A stretch of 64,000 nt of DNA from Sulfuricella denitrificans skB26 (GTDB taxonomy: Bacteria; Pseudomonadota; Gammaproteobacteria; Burkholderiales; Sulfuricellaceae), in the NCBI RefSeq assembly GCF_000297055.2, contig NC_022357.1:1302001-1366000 (forward strand). Direction: 5' to 3'. A program made the translations under genes and the position numbers. Below the pieces are notes generated by a model. That model did no database searches, was not told the origin of the DNA, and worked only from the letters and a program-made list of their open reading frames with translations. Below are positions 1 through 9,249 of the stretch, piece by piece; the first letter of the stretch is position 1, and each line of letters begins with the position of its first letter.

Positions 1-2
1 CA

Positions 3-71
3 GTTATTTCCTTCGATGAGATGCCCTACGAAAACTGGGCGTTTGCGGGCGAACTGCTCGACAATAACTGA
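3..71 (+). CDS. C-terminal fragment of an unidentified protein
   Basis: The first bases read in one frame as 22 codons ending DEMPYENWAFAGELLDNN and a TGA stop at 69-71. The gene begins outside the window. The uvrC start lies 21 bases after its stop, so the two may be co-transcribed. The tail alone is not enough for me to recognise the family. Confidence 0.55.
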   Translation, partial: VISFDEMPYENWAFAGELLDNN

Positions 72-92
72 CCTTGTTCGACGCTGACTGAT

Positions 93-1892
93 TTGTTCGA
101 TCCTGGGCCTTTCCTCGTTAACCTGCCCCATCTTCCGGGGGTGTACCGCATGTTCAATGCGGGTGGAGAGGTGATTTACGTCGGCAAAGCGCGCGATCTC
201 AAGAAACGGGTTTCCTCTTACTTTCAGAAAACCACACTGGCACCGCGCACCGGACTGATGGTGTCGCAGATCGCCCAGATCGAAACCACCGTCACGCGCA
301 CCGAAGGCGAGGCGCTGCTGCTGGAAAACAACCTGATCAAGGCGCTGGCACCCCGCTACAATGTTCTGTTCCGCGATGACAAATCCTATCCCTACATCAT
401 GTTGAGTGGCCACAACTTCCCGAGGCTGGGCTATTTTCGCGGCACGCCTGACAAGAAGAATCGGTATTTCGGGCCGTTCCCCAATGCCGGCGCGGTCCGG
501 GAGAGCATGCAGCTGTTGCAGAAAGTGTTCCGGCTGCGCACCTGCGAGGACAGCGTTTTCAACAACCGAACCCGTCCTTGCCTGCTATACCAGATCAAGC
601 GCTGCACCGCACCCTGCGTCGGCCTGATTGGGGGTGAAGGCTATCATCAGGATGTGATGGAGGCCGAGTTATTCCTGGAAGGCAAGGAGCAGCAGGTGCT
701 GGAACGCCTGGAAGCGGCCATGCAGGCGGCGGCGGAGGCGCAGCGCTACGAGGTGGCGGCGGTGTTGCGCGACCAGGTCATGGCCTTGCGCACGATCCAG
801 GAAAAGCAGTTCGTCAGTGGCGAGAGCGGACTGGACGCGGACGTGGTTGCCTGCGCCGCAACGGAAGGTGTGGTTTGCGTCAATCTGGTGATGATCCGGG
901 GAGGCAGGCATTTGGGCGATAAAAGTTTCTTTCCCAAGAATGCCGATGAGTGTGATGCGGTCACCGCGCTGGACGCCTTTCTGGCGCAACACTACATCGG
1001 TCGCTCCGTGCCGCCTTTGATCATCGTCAGTGAAAAGCTGGATGACGCCATGCTGGCGGCGCTGCTGACAGAGCAGGCAAAACGAAAGGTTCAGATCAGC
1101 GCCACCCCTATTGGTGAGCGACGAGTGTGGTTGAGGATGGCGTTGGAAAACGCGCGGATCGCGATCACGCAGCGGCTCAGCCAGCAATCTACTCAGGAGG
1201 CACGATTGCAGGCGCTGATCCAGGCGCTGGATATTCCGGAGGGAACTAAGCGGATCGAGTGCTTTGATATCAGTCATACCATGGGGGAGGCGACGGTGGC
1301 GTCCTGCGTGGTGTACGACAACTATGCCATGCAGAATGGCGAGTACCGGCGCTACAACATTAGCGGCATCACGCCGGGAGATGATTATGCCGCCATGCGT
1401 GACGCACTGACGCGCCGCTACCGCAAGATTGCGGCAGGCGAGGGGTGCATGCCTGATCTGATTCTGATCGACGGAGGCAAGGGGCAACTGGGAGTGGCCG
1501 AGGAGGTGATGGCCGAGGTGGGGTTGAGCGATGTCCGCCTGATCGGCGTGGCGAAGGGGGCGGAGCGCAAGGTGGGTCTGGAGCAGTTGATTTTTCCGGA
1601 CGGCGAAAAGGCGCTACAATTACCTGCTGATCATATCGGGCTGCATTTGATCCAGCAAATCCGCGACGAGGCGCATCGCTTCGCCATCACCGGACACCGG
1701 GCGCGGCGCGGCAAGGCTCGCCTGCATTCTTCACTGGAGGATATTGGCGGGGTGGGAGCAAAACGGCGGCAGAAATTGCTGGCACGTTTCGGCGGCTTGA
1801 AGGGCGTGCAAGCCGCCAGTGTTGATGAATTGGCCCAGGTTGAGGGGATTAGCCAGATGCTGGCGGAAAAAATTTACCAGGGACTTCACTAG
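93..1892 (+). CDS. uvrC: Excinuclease ABC subunit UvrC
   Basis: UvrC makes the two incisions on either side of a bulky DNA lesion handed over by UvrA/UvrB in nucleotide excision repair, in the cytoplasm. The 599-residue product has the family's usual length (about 610). It has an N-terminal GIY-YIG nuclease domain (GVYRM...VIYVGKA, residues about 15-95), a UVR/UvrB-binding helix pair (about 200-235), an RNase H-like second nuclease with [18 protein letters not shown] and the DEAHRFA histidine (about 385-545), and a C-terminal helix-hairpin-helix pair (IGGVGAKR...VEGIS). The start is TTG at 93, because the next in-frame ATG lies inside the GIY motif. I see no clear Shine-Dalgarno site. The stop shares one base with the pgsA start, so the two are translationally coupled, an arrangement conserved in many proteobacteria. 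Confidence 0.97.
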   Translation: MFDPGPFLVNLPHLPGVYRMFNAGGEVIYVGKARDLKKRVSSYFQKTTLAPRTGLMVSQIAQIETTVTRTEGEALLLENNLIKALAPRYNVLFRDDKSYPYIMLSGHNFPRLGYFRGTPDKKNRYFGPFPNAGAVRESMQLLQKVFRLRTCEDSVFNNRTRPCLLYQIKRCTAPCVGLIGGEGYHQDVMEAELFLEGKEQQVLERLEAAMQAAAEAQRYEVAAVLRDQVMALRTIQEKQFVSGESGLDADVVACAATEGVVCVNLVMIRGGRHLGDKSFFPKNADECDAVTALDAFLAQHYIGRSVPPLIIVSEKLDDAMLAALLTEQAKRKVQISATPIGERRVWLRMALENARIAITQRLSQQSTQEARLQALIQALDIPEGTKRIECFDISHTMGEATVASCVVYDNYAMQNGEYRRYNISGITPGDDYAAMRDALTRRYRKIAAGEGCMPDLILIDGGKGQLGVAEEVMAEVGLSDVRLIGVAKGAERKVGLEQLIFPDGEKALQLPADHIGLHLIQQIRDEAHRFAITGHRARRGKARLHSSLEDIGGVGAKRRQKLLARFGGLKGVQAASVDELAQVEGISQMLAEKIYQGLH

Positions 1893-2464
1893 TGCCACTG
1901 AATATTCCAAACTTACTGACTTGGCTGCGTATTCTGCTGATACCGGTGTTTGCGGCTGTATTCTACCTGCCGGCCACTTGGCTGCAGCCGCAGTGGGTCA
2001 ACCTTACCGCGACATTGATTTTTGCCGTGGCGGCAGTGACCGACTGGCTCGACGGTTATCTGGCCCGGGTGCTGAAGCAAACCACTGCTTTCGGCGCTTT
2101 TCTTGATCCTGTGGCGGACAAGCTGATGGTGGCGGCGGCCTTGATCATCCTGGTGAAATTCGATCGCGTGCCGGCCCTGATCGCGCTGGTTATCGTTGGT
2201 CGGGAAATCACCATCTCCGCATTGCGTGAATGGATGGCAGGGATCGGTCAGGGTAAAAGCGTGGCGGTTTCATTCATCGGCAAGCTTAAAACTACCGCGC
2301 AAATGGTGGCGATACTGCTGCTTCTGTATCACGACCCGGTATTTCAGGTAATCGACACCCATGTTTGGGGAACTTGGTTGATTTATATTGCGGCGATTTT
2401 GACTTTATGGTCAATGGTTTATTATCTAAAACAAGCCGCACCGCAGGTGCTTGAAGAAAAGTGA
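1892..2464 (+). CDS. pgsA: CDP-diacylglycerol-glycerol-3-phosphate 3-phosphatidyltransferase
   Basis: PgsA makes phosphatidylglycerophosphate from CDP-diacylglycerol and glycerol-3-phosphate, the committed step to phosphatidylglycerol and cardiolipin, in the inner membrane. The 190-residue protein carries the CDP-alcohol phosphotransferase signature D-G-x2-A-R-x8-G-x3-D-x3-D, visible as DGYLAR...GAFLDPVADK at about residues 53-75, and several hydrophobic helices. The start is GTG at 1892, overlapping the last base of the uvrC stop. Gene order uvrC-pgsA-tRNA-Gly-tRNA-Cys matches that of E. coli, where uvrC, pgsA, glyW and cysT are neighbours, which supports the assignment. Confidence 0.95.
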   Translation: MPLNIPNLLTWLRILLIPVFAAVFYLPATWLQPQWVNLTATLIFAVAAVTDWLDGYLARVLKQTTAFGAFLDPVADKLMVAAALIILVKFDRVPALIALVIVGREITISALREWMAGIGQGKSVAVSFIGKLKTTAQMVAILLLLYHDPVFQVIDTHVWGTWLIYIAAILTLWSMVYYLKQAAPQVLEEK

Positions 2465-2520
2465 ATGGCGCTCTATCTTGACATTGGCTCCAAAGTCATT
2501 AAAATGGCGGCTTCTTAATT

Positions 2521-2596
2521 GCGGGAATAGCTCAGTTGGTAGAGCACAACCTTGCCAAGGTTGGGGTCGAGAGTTCGAGTCTCTTTTCCCGCTCCA
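2521..2596 (+). tRNA. tRNA-Gly (anticodon GCC)
   Basis: A full cloverleaf can be drawn. The acceptor arms GCGGGAA/TTCCCGC pair over seven bases, the discriminator T is followed by an encoded CCA, the T-loop reads TTCGAGT, and the anticodon GCC sits at 2554-2556 in a CTTGCCAAG loop context. It lies 56 bases after pgsA. Confidence 0.97.
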
Positions 2597-2604
2597 GATT
2601 CAGA

Positions 2605-2629
2605 GGGAAAGCGTTAGCTTTCCCTTTTT
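2605..2629 (+). terminator. Rho-independent terminator after tRNA-Gly
   Basis: GGGAAAGC and GCTTTCCC form a perfect 8-bp stem with a GTTA loop, followed directly by five T. It lies between the two tRNA genes and would end the uvrC-pgsA-tRNA-Gly transcript. Confidence 0.85.
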
Positions 2630-2667
2630 AGTTGCCTAGCACATTTTTTGTGCGCTTCTGTTCCAAC

Positions 2668-2741
2668 GGCGGGGTAGCAAAGTGGTTATGCAGCGGCCTG
2701 CAAAGCCGTCTACGCCGGTTCGATTCCGACCCCCGCCTCCA
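2668..2741 (+). tRNA. tRNA-Cys (anticodon GCA)
   Basis: The acceptor arms GGCGGGG/CCCCGCC pair over seven bases, with discriminator T and encoded CCA at 2739-2741. The anticodon GCA is at 2700-2702 and the T-loop reads GGTTCGATTCC. In E. coli a tRNA-Leu gene follows at this place. None is visible here. Confidence 0.97.
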
Positions 2742-3100
2742 TCAAATTCCTCCGCGACAAGCTTCCGTCAAGATTTCGGCGGAGTATTATTGCCATTTCA
2801 GTGATTTCACCCGCTAGTTCTTCATTCCGGCAATATTGCCGATGCGGAGTTCAGTCCTTTTTGATGCATCGTCAAAACAAGGGTCGCACTGCTACAAAAT
2901 TAGTTTTATAATCCTTCGGGTTAATGTCATTGAAATGAAGATATTGGTATCGAGAATATCCTTTTCAGCAGGCAGTAAGCAGGACTCCAGATTCTGGAAC
3001 AATGAGACTCAGCCGACATTGTTTCTACTCCAGCTTTAAGAACCGGACGTCGCGGAATTTATATAAATATCCTGTTTAAATTGCGGACTACCTTCTACCC
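2742..3100 (+). other. Intergenic region before prsK
   Basis: This 359-base stretch is A+T-rich. Only a 67-codon open frame without a ribosome site or recognisable motif is present (from 2836), and I do not call it. The prsK promoter should lie here, but no clear -35/-10 pair and no copy of the 17-bp box stands out. Confidence 0.5.
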
Positions 3101-5215
3101 ATGTTGACTAGCATCAGCGTAATCAGCTATACCGCGGCCGCTTTGGCATATCTGGTCCTGTTTGGGCTATCGCTGACCAGCTGGCGCGGCCGTACGCCGG
3201 GGAAATTGCTGGCGCTTGCCTGCCTGACTTCTGCGCTTTGGTCGGGCGCGGTTGCCTACTATGCCGCTCATGGATACCAGTCCACGCTCGGCTCGGATCT
3301 CCTGGAAGTTCTGCGTAATGGAATCTGGACTTTTTTCCTGCTGACCCTGCTGGGTCCTTTCCGCCAAGTCGAAGGTCGATCCTTCATGAGTGTGAGACCG
3401 GTCACGGTAATTCTTGCCGGTTTCTATCTCTTTCTCCTTCTCGGCCTGGTCTATTCCTATTACAATTTCTATGCGGTTTCAGGATTTCCCCTGGGGACAA
3501 TGGGCTTTCTGACCGGCATTGTCGGGCGAGTCATGATGGCGATCATCGGCATCGCTCTGGTGGAACAGATCTACAGGAATGCTCCCCCCAATGAGCGCTG
3601 GGGGATCGTGTTTCTATGCCTTGGGGTCGGCGGTGCATTTGCCTACGATTTCTACCTGTACAGTGAAGCCATGGTGTTCGGACGAGTGGACGTCGGTCTC
3701 TGGAATGCACGGGGGGTTGTCAATGTGCTTGTCGTTCCTCTCGTGGCCATCTCCGCAACGCGAGACCCGAACTGGTCGCTGAACCTTTCCATATCCCGCC
3801 AGGTCATTCTGAGTTCCACCGCATTATTTGGCGCCGGCGTGTATTTGCTGGCCATGGCCGCAACGGGTTACTACATTCGCAACTTTGGCGGAAACTGGGG
3901 AACGGTTCTGCAGGTAGCCTTTTTTTTCGGCGCATTGGTTCTGCTATTTCTGGTGTGGTTTTCCAGAAGGTTGCGTTCCTGGCTCAGGGTTTTCATCAGC
4001 AAACATTTCTTTAGCTACAACTATGACTATCGGGAGGAGTGGCTACGTTTTACCCGTACACTCTCCGATGGCCGGCATGGATTGGGCGAACGGACCATCC
4101 AGGCCGTCGCGGATTTGGTGGAAAGCCCCGGCGGAGCCCTATGGGTCAGCAAGGAATCCGGCAACTGCGAATTCCTCGTGCACTGGAACATGCCCATGGC
4201 CAGCGGGGCCGAGCCGCTGAACAGCGCCTTTTGCCATTTTCTCGAGAGCAAGCATTGGGTGATCGATTTGCAGGATTATTCTCTTCACCCGGAAAGATAT
4301 GCCAAGCTGGTCATTCCTCAATGGTTGAACGCCATTCCCAAGGCGAGTCTGGTGATTCCGCTGATTCATTACGGGAGACTGTTTGGCTTTGTGGTGCTGG
4401 CCCAGCCCAGGAGCAGAATCAAGTTGAACTGGGAGGTTAACGATCTGCTCAAGATCGCCGGCTGCCAGGCTGCAAGCCATCTCGCGCAGCAGGAAGCGGA
4501 TAATTCACTGTTGGTGGCGCGTCAGTTTGCCTCTTTCAATCGCATGTCCACCTTTGTGGTGCATGATCTTAAAAACCTGGTAACCCAACTGGCGCTGCTG
4601 CTTTCCAATGCCGATGCACACAAGAGCAAACCGGAATTCCAGAAAGATATGGTCGAGACGCTGGAACATTCCGTTAATAAAATGACGGGGCTCCTTGAGA
4701 AGATAAACGAGTGCTCCCTGAAATTGAGAAGCGGCGAGCCCATGAATGAGGAACACACCTCACTTCCCATGGACAAGTTGTTGCAGCATGCCGTAGTGGC
4801 TCACTCTGCTTCCAAGCCGAAGCCAGCTCTCGAAATACTGGATGGCACTCTGGAGGTCCATGCTAACTGGACACGCCTCGAGCGGGTGATCGGGCATCTC
4901 ATCCAGAATGCCATCGAAGCCACCCCCAAAGACGGACAGGTGCTGGTTCGTTTGTCCAGGCAAGAAGACACCGCGATCATCGAGGTCAAAGATACCGGGC
5001 ATGGCATGAGCGAGGAGTTCATCCGGGAGCGATTGTTCAAGCCTTTTGACTCCACCAAGGCGGCGGGCATGGGGATAGGCGTATTTGAAATCCGTGAGTA
5101 TGTACGCGAACTGGAAGGCCAGCTTGAGGTCGCCAGTCAGCCGTCAAACGGCACCACTTTTCGCGTGATCCTGCCGCTCCATTTCCAGGATCAGACTGTT
5201 GCACAACCCGCATAG
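3101..5215 (+). CDS. prsK: PEP-CTERM system membrane histidine kinase PrsK
   Basis: This is the sensor kinase of the two-component system usually found with exosortase/EPS loci; it would phosphorylate PrsR. The 704-residue protein begins with a long integral-membrane region (about residues 1-295, eight or more hydrophobic segments), then a GAF-like region (about 320-450). A dimerisation helix follows with the phospho-acceptor His488 in the motif VVHDLKNLVTQL, and then a C-terminal HATPase domain with the N box (IQNAIEATP), G1 box (DTGHGMS) and the FKPFDSTK...GMGIG region. ATG at 3101 is the first start in the frame; its ribosome site is weak. prsR follows after 18 bases. No periplasmic sensor domain is visible, so the stimulus may be sensed within the membrane. 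Family assignment is from memory of the architecture. Confidence 0.92.
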   Translation: MLTSISVISYTAAALAYLVLFGLSLTSWRGRTPGKLLALACLTSALWSGAVAYYAAHGYQSTLGSDLLEVLRNGIWTFFLLTLLGPFRQVEGRSFMSVRPVTVILAGFYLFLLLGLVYSYYNFYAVSGFPLGTMGFLTGIVGRVMMAIIGIALVEQIYRNAPPNERWGIVFLCLGVGGAFAYDFYLYSEAMVFGRVDVGLWNARGVVNVLVVPLVAISATRDPNWSLNLSISRQVILSSTALFGAGVYLLAMAATGYYIRNFGGNWGTVLQVAFFFGALVLLFLVWFSRRLRSWLRVFISKHFFSYNYDYREEWLRFTRTLSDGRHGLGERTIQAVADLVESPGGALWVSKESGNCEFLVHWNMPMASGAEPLNSAFCHFLESKHWVIDLQDYSLHPERYAKLVIPQWLNAIPKASLVIPLIHYGRLFGFVVLAQPRSRIKLNWEVNDLLKIAGCQAASHLAQQEADNSLLVARQFASFNRMSTFVVHDLKNLVTQLALLLSNADAHKSKPEFQKDMVETLEHSVNKMTGLLEKINECSLKLRSGEPMNEEHTSLPMDKLLQHAVVAHSASKPKPALEILDGTLEVHANWTRLERVIGHLIQNAIEATPKDGQVLVRLSRQEDTAIIEVKDTGHGMSEEFIRERLFKPFDSTKAAGMGIGVFEIREYVRELEGQLEVASQPSNGTTFRVILPLHFQDQTVAQPA

Positions 5216-5233
5216 CGACTCAAGAGGTAACCG

Positions 5234-6586
5234 GTGAGCGAAGATAAAAAAAAGCTGCTTATTGTCGAAGATGATCCTGGCCTGCAGAAACAGTTGCGCT
5301 GGAGCTTTGATGCGTATGAAGTGTTGGTGGCAGGGGACCGAGAAAGCGCGCTGGCGCTGATTCGGCGTCATGAGCCGGCGGTGGTCACCATGGACCTGGG
5401 GCTTCCTCCTGATCCCGATGGCGCCTCGGAGGGCTTTGCCACCCTCGAACAGATACTGGTGCTCGCGCCGGAAACCAAGGTGATCGTCCTCACCGGCCAG
5501 CATGATCATACCAATGCGGTGAAGGCTATCAGCATGGGTGCTTATGATTTCAATCAAAAACCTTTTGATCCCGAGATGCTGGGCCTGATTATCAAAAGGG
5601 CCTTCTACCTGCACGCTCTGCAGCAGGACAACCATCGGATGCATCAATCCACCGTTGAGTCCCCCCTGTCTGGCATTATCAGCAGGGATCCCGGCATGGC
5701 CAAGGTATGCCGCAACGTGGAGAAAGTGGCGCCATCGAATGCCACGGTCATGATGTTGGGCGAGAGCGGTACGGGCAAGGAAGTGCTGGTGAAAGCCCTG
5801 CACCAATTGAGTACGCGGCACGAGAAACGCCTGATGGCAATTAACTGTGCAGCGATCCCCGAGCACCTCCTGGAAAGCGAGTTGTTTGGCTACGAAAAAG
5901 GCGCCTTTACCGGGGCCGCCAAGCAGACTTTGGGGAAAATCGAGTGCGCCGACGGAGGTACATTCTTCCTTGATGAAGTGGGTGACTTGCCTATGCCATT
6001 GCAGGCGAAACTTTTGCGTTTCCTGCAGGAAAGGGTGATAGAAAGAGTGGGCGGGCGCACAGAGATTCCCGTGGATGTCCGCATCGTCTGTGCGACGCAC
6101 CAGAAGCTGAAGGAACTGATCGAGATGGGGCGTTTCCGGGAAGACCTCTATTATCGCTTGAGTGAGATTGTGGTCATGATTCCCCCGTTACGGGATCGGA
6201 TGGGTGATCCCACGATGCTGGCGCATCATTTCAAAAACAAATTCAGCACCCAGAATGGGCGAACCGCTATGACTTTCAGCACGGAGGCGCTGGTCGCGAT
6301 AGCCAACTATGATTGGCCAGGCAACGTGCGGGAAATGGAAAACTGCGTCAAGCGCGCCGTCATCATGGCGGATGCCACCCAGATTACTGCGGAGGATCTT
6401 GGGTTGCCGAGTGACCTAGGTGCCCCAATCAACCTGCGCCAAGTGCGTGAAGAGGCTGAATACAAGGCGTTGGTTAAGGTGATGGCGAGTGCGGATGGCA
6501 ATATTGTCAAAGCAGCTGAATTGCTGGGCGTCAGTCGTCCCACCCTGTATGACCTGATGAACCGTCATGGGCTGAAGCAAGGTTAA
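5234..6586 (+). CDS. prsR: PEP-CTERM-box response regulator PrsR (sigma-54 activator)
   Basis: PrsR is an NtrC-type enhancer-binding protein that activates RNA polymerase-sigma-54 at PEP-CTERM genes. The 450-residue protein has three parts. A receiver domain spans residues 1-125 with phospho-acceptor Asp54 (VVTMDLGLP), Thr87 and Lys109. A sigma-54 AAA+ domain spans about 145-380 with Walker A GESGTGKE (176-183), the sigma-54 contact loop GAFTGA (223-228), Walker B FLDE (245-248) and FREDLYYRL (300-308). A Fis-type helix-turn-helix follows at 415-450 (AAELLGVSRPTLYDLM). The GTG start at 5234 is chosen because AGAGGT lies just upstream. All residues needed for sigma-54 activation are present. 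The 17-bp boxes listed elsewhere in this window are its likely binding sites (inference). Confidence 0.95.
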   Translation: MSEDKKKLLIVEDDPGLQKQLRWSFDAYEVLVAGDRESALALIRRHEPAVVTMDLGLPPDPDGASEGFATLEQILVLAPETKVIVLTGQHDHTNAVKAISMGAYDFNQKPFDPEMLGLIIKRAFYLHALQQDNHRMHQSTVESPLSGIISRDPGMAKVCRNVEKVAPSNATVMMLGESGTGKEVLVKALHQLSTRHEKRLMAINCAAIPEHLLESELFGYEKGAFTGAAKQTLGKIECADGGTFFLDEVGDLPMPLQAKLLRFLQERVIERVGGRTEIPVDVRIVCATHQKLKELIEMGRFREDLYYRLSEIVVMIPPLRDRMGDPTMLAHHFKNKFSTQNGRTAMTFSTEALVAIANYDWPGNVREMENCVKRAVIMADATQITAEDLGLPSDLGAPINLRQVREEAEYKALVKVMASADGNIVKAAELLGVSRPTLYDLMNRHGLKQG

Positions 6587-6692
6587 TGGCATTAATGTGG
6601 GGGTAAAGGTTGATGCCATCTGGGATGGCTCGCAGGATTATGGGTGGCTTTGTGTTACTAACCACATATTAATGCTGAGGTGATTCAACCCA

Positions 6693-7685
6693 CTATTCAC
6701 TGCCCGGTGTATTGCTGATTTTAGCCAGTTCATCCAGCGCGCGCGGATGGTCTGGAATTCGTTCCAGGACTTTCTGGCAGCATGTTTTTGCTTCCTCAAG
6801 GTTGTTGCGACTGCGATGGATTCTGGCAAGGCCAAGTAGCGCATAGGGATCGAATCCGACTTGCAGACTGCGCTGGAAATGGTGCTGTGCTTCCTCAATG
6901 TTACCCGTATTGAACAGTGCATCGCCGGCACGGGTATTGATGCGCTGGTTGTCGGGGTCCTTTTCCAGTGCCTTGGCCCACCACAAACTCCCTTCGGTGT
7001 GATCTTCCTGGCCGCGCGAGCAATTGGCCAGACCGTATAAAGCGACTGGATTCTCAGGGTCGATGTCGAGCGCGGATTTGAAATAACGCGCTGCCTGCGC
7101 GTAGTTCGCCAACTGCTGATGAAGTTCGCCCGCCATCAGTAACGCTTTAAGGTGCGAGGCATCAAGGGAAAGCAGCTGCTCGAAGCAGGACAGGGCTTTG
7201 GTATTTTCCCCGATCTTGTAATACAGCAACCCCACACCCAGCAGTGCTGCCTTGTCCTGGGCACCATGCTGTAGCGCCTTGTTGCAATAAATTTCCGCCT
7301 CGACCGTGTTGTTCAACTTCATGTAGGAATCCGCCAGACGCGCCATTACCTGTGCGTCACCGCGGCTACCCTCAAGATAGCGCAGCCAGTAAGGAATGGC
7401 CTTCTCCGGATGTTCCTGCCCGCGATAGGCGTCCCCTATTCCTCTCAGGGCGAATTTGTTGACTGGGTCCTGTGCCAGCGCTTTGTCGTAATAGCTGATT
7501 GCGTCCGCAAATTTTCTGAGCGCAGAGTAAAGATTGCCCAGGCCAACCAGCACATACTTGTTGTGATTGTCGAGCGCAAGCGCGTCACGAAAATGCTTCT
7601 CGGCTTCCCAGAACATTCTTTTGCGTAGCAGATCGTACCCGCGCTTGGAGAGTTCAACGATTGATTGGTTAGTGTTAGGCATCAT
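6693..7685 (-). CDS. TPR-repeat protein
   Basis: The 330-residue protein is built almost entirely of tetratricopeptide repeats, about nine units with the usual W/L-G-Y-A-F-A-P spacing (for example ALRKFADAISYYDKALAQDP and LANYAQAARYFKSALDIDPE). It has no signal peptide, so it is probably cytoplasmic and acts as a protein-binding scaffold. It stands alone, convergent with prsR (106 bases apart). TPR proteins are common in PEP-CTERM/EPS regions, but the partner cannot be read from the sequence. The listed start is the first of two adjacent Met codons. Confidence 0.8.
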   Translation of the reverse strand: MMPNTNQSIVELSKRGYDLLRKRMFWEAEKHFRDALALDNHNKYVLVGLGNLYSALRKFADAISYYDKALAQDPVNKFALRGIGDAYRGQEHPEKAIPYWLRYLEGSRGDAQVMARLADSYMKLNNTVEAEIYCNKALQHGAQDKAALLGVGLLYYKIGENTKALSCFEQLLSLDASHLKALLMAGELHQQLANYAQAARYFKSALDIDPENPVALYGLANCSRGQEDHTEGSLWWAKALEKDPDNQRINTRAGDALFNTGNIEEAQHHFQRSLQVGFDPYALLGLARIHRSRNNLEEAKTCCQKVLERIPDHPRALDELAKISNTPGSE

Positions 7686-7781
7686 TTTCTGTTGACCGTG
7701 TTTATGCGGGTACTAGGTCGATTATAAGGCGTTGCGGCTGAAATATGCACATTCTGTCCGGATGTGTTGCAGGCTGGAATG

Positions 7782-7806
7782 AAAAACCCCGCTCTGCGGC
7801 GGGGTT
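7782..7806 (-). terminator. Rho-independent terminator after the 7834-8574 gene
   Basis: On the minus strand AACCCCGC, a short loop and GCGGGGTT form a GC-rich stem followed by a run of T. It lies just after the stop of the VPVPA-CTERM gene and ends that operon. Confidence 0.85.
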
Positions 7807-7833
7807 GGAACAAGTGAAACACTGTTATTGTTA

Positions 7834-8574
7834 TTACGCGGCGCGCTGCCTCCTGGCGAATCCAGCCAGACCGAGCAAACCTGAGCCAAGCAGCCAGAGT
7901 GCTGCAGGTACGGGTACAGGGGTTGGAACAGCAGTAATTCTTGCATAAAGCGGTATTTGGCTCGCAGTCAAGGTATCTGGAACGATCAAGGTCGAGTAGG
8001 TATTGTTATCGCTTGCTTTATAAAAACCAAGAAGTTCAAACGAGTACGCTTGTTCGCCAAGGAAGAATTGTGTACTGCCAACTGGACTAAATGTAAGCGT
8101 GTCCTTGTAAGATGTTTGAATGTCGTTGGTGCCGGGACCCTGGGCAATGCCGAAGTTGTAATTAAAATTAACTGCGGAGTACCCTGCCAGCGAAAGCTGC
8201 AGGCTCAGGCTTACGTTGGCGATATTGGTTACGCCGGCAATTGCGTTATTGGCATGGGTTAGCCAGCCAATCGCAAAAGCTGAGCCTGGAGTAACAGGCG
8301 CAGTATTGGCATTGTTCTGAAAAACAAGACTTTTTTGGCCGCTGGTAGTAAGTGGAGCCCCCCAGTAAACGGCAGAATAATTGCTATTTGTGACGGATGT
8401 AATGTACTGAGGATCAGAGTAAGAATAGTCCGTTTGCGTCCATGTTCCGCTGGCATTCTGGAATGTATACGCTGCATGGGCCATCCCTGAAAATACTAGC
8501 AGAGCGAGAGATGCCAGTCCGGTAATTAGCCGAAGCCCTTTGAAGATTGGTGTAAAGTTAAGGTGGTTTGACAT
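7834..8574 (-). CDS. VPVPA/PEP-CTERM sorting-signal surface protein
   Basis: This 246-residue exported protein is a predicted exosortase substrate. A signal peptide (hydrophobic stretch ending SGMAHA|AY) starts it, and the C-terminus has the sorting signal VPVPAALWLLGSG, a hydrophobic helix and a basic end (FARRQRAA). The middle is rich in Ser, Thr, Asn and aromatic residues and has no family I recognise. The open frame extends 27 codons further upstream, but the ATG at 8572-8574 has GGAG six bases before it and places the signal peptide correctly, so I use it. It is the second gene of a two-gene operon behind the 8663-9031 gene (88-base gap) and so probably falls under the sigma-54 promoter at 9097. 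Confidence 0.88.
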   Translation of the reverse strand: MSNHLNFTPIFKGLRLITGLASLALLVFSGMAHAAYTFQNASGTWTQTDYSYSDPQYITSVTNSNYSAVYWGAPLTTSGQKSLVFQNNANTAPVTPGSAFAIGWLTHANNAIAGVTNIANVSLSLQLSLAGYSAVNFNYNFGIAQGPGTNDIQTSYKDTLTFSPVGSTQFFLGEQAYSFELLGFYKASDNNTYSTLIVPDTLTASQIPLYARITAVPTPVPVPAALWLLGSGLLGLAGFARRQRAA

Positions 8575-8662
8575 GGTGTGCTCCAAATAAATTTTTACGC
8601 CCCGTTTTGGGGGAGTGTCGACCCTGATCTCATTTTCTTGCTTGTTTGGCTGCATTTGGCTG

Positions 8663-9031
8663 TTACCGCGCCAGCCCCGTCAAAGGTGGCGGAGGTAGTG
8701 GTGCGATCACTAGTGGGGGCGGAGATGGCGGAGCAACAACATTGGTTGCCGTCAACACCTCAAAAGTAATATAGGGTGTCACCGGTATGGGTGTTGGTGT
8801 CGGTGGGATTGGAACGGGGAAATCCATCGTTGCCAAGGCAAGAGGCGCCGGACCTGCGGCAGGCTGTACCATCATCTTCCATGGGCCAAAATCTTCCGGC
8901 GAATCCTGCGCAATGGTCGTATTCCCATAGGAAATGACATCGAACCATTCGCTTTTATCTGCCTGTGCTCCCGTGGAAACTCCCAGAGCGAGCACCATGC
9001 TGAGTGAAATGGTGTATCTTTTGGTGTTCAC
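8663..9031 (-). CDS. Small secreted proline-rich protein
   Basis: The 122-residue product has an N-terminal signal peptide ending GAQA|DK and a mature part of about 97 residues. Its second half is dominated by proline (IPPTPTPIPVTPY, APPSPPPL, APLPPPPL), typical of an extended, flexible wall or matrix protein. There is no cysteine for lipidation and no C-terminal sorting helix. GTG at 9029-9031 is the start, with GAGAAAG upstream. It is the first gene after the best-placed sigma-54 promoter/box pair on this strand. I do not recognise the family. It could be a partner or cargo of the Slam-like protein encoded upstream (inference only). Confidence 0.7.
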   Translation of the reverse strand: MNTKRYTISLSMVLALGVSTGAQADKSEWFDVISYGNTTIAQDSPEDFGPWKMMVQPAAGPAPLALATMDFPVPIPPTPTPIPVTPYITFEVLTATNVVAPPSPPPLVIAPLPPPPLTGLAR

Positions 9032-9096
9032 GATTTTTTCTTTCTCGGTTATGTTCTGTGCAAAATCTGAAATTGTTAACTATTAGTAATGTACAA

Positions 9097-9112
9097 AGCA
9101 CTAAACATGCCA
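9097..9112 (-). promoter_or_regulatory. Sigma-54 (-24/-12) promoter
   Basis: Read on the minus strand the site is TGGCATGTTTAGTGCT. GG and GC have the obligatory 12-base offset and only one base of the -12 core differs from TGGCAYR-N4-TTGCW. It lies 66 bases before the GTG of the proline-rich protein gene and 85 bases downstream of the 17-bp box. Confidence 0.7.
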
Positions 9113-9187
9113 CATGGTGTACATATTAATAATATCAAAGTGTTGCGTGAAAGTTTCTGGTGCAAATAGAAGGGGATGGGCAAGAAG

Positions 9188-9204
9188 TGTAAAGTTTTTC
9201 GACA
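9188..9204 (-). promoter_or_regulatory. 17-bp PrsR-type box (copy 1)
   Basis: On the minus strand the site reads TGTCGAAAAACTTTACA, an imperfect dyad of TGTCGA and TTTACA. Its centre lies 85 bases from the -24 GG of the promoter at 9097-9112, a typical distance for an enhancer bound by an NtrC-type activator. The same sequence recurs at 10724, 11946, 17958 and 18124. Confidence 0.75.
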
Positions 9205-9249
9205 AATTTACGTCGTTTTATTCAAGTGACTTATGGCTGAGATTGTCGA

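Noticed and set aside
669-1487. 272-codon open frame on the minus strand inside uvrC
   Set aside because: It is the mirror of a certain gene with high-GC third positions and has no motif or ribosome site.
2836-3039. 67-codon open frame in the gap before prsK
   Set aside because: No ribosome site, no motif, A+T-rich region.
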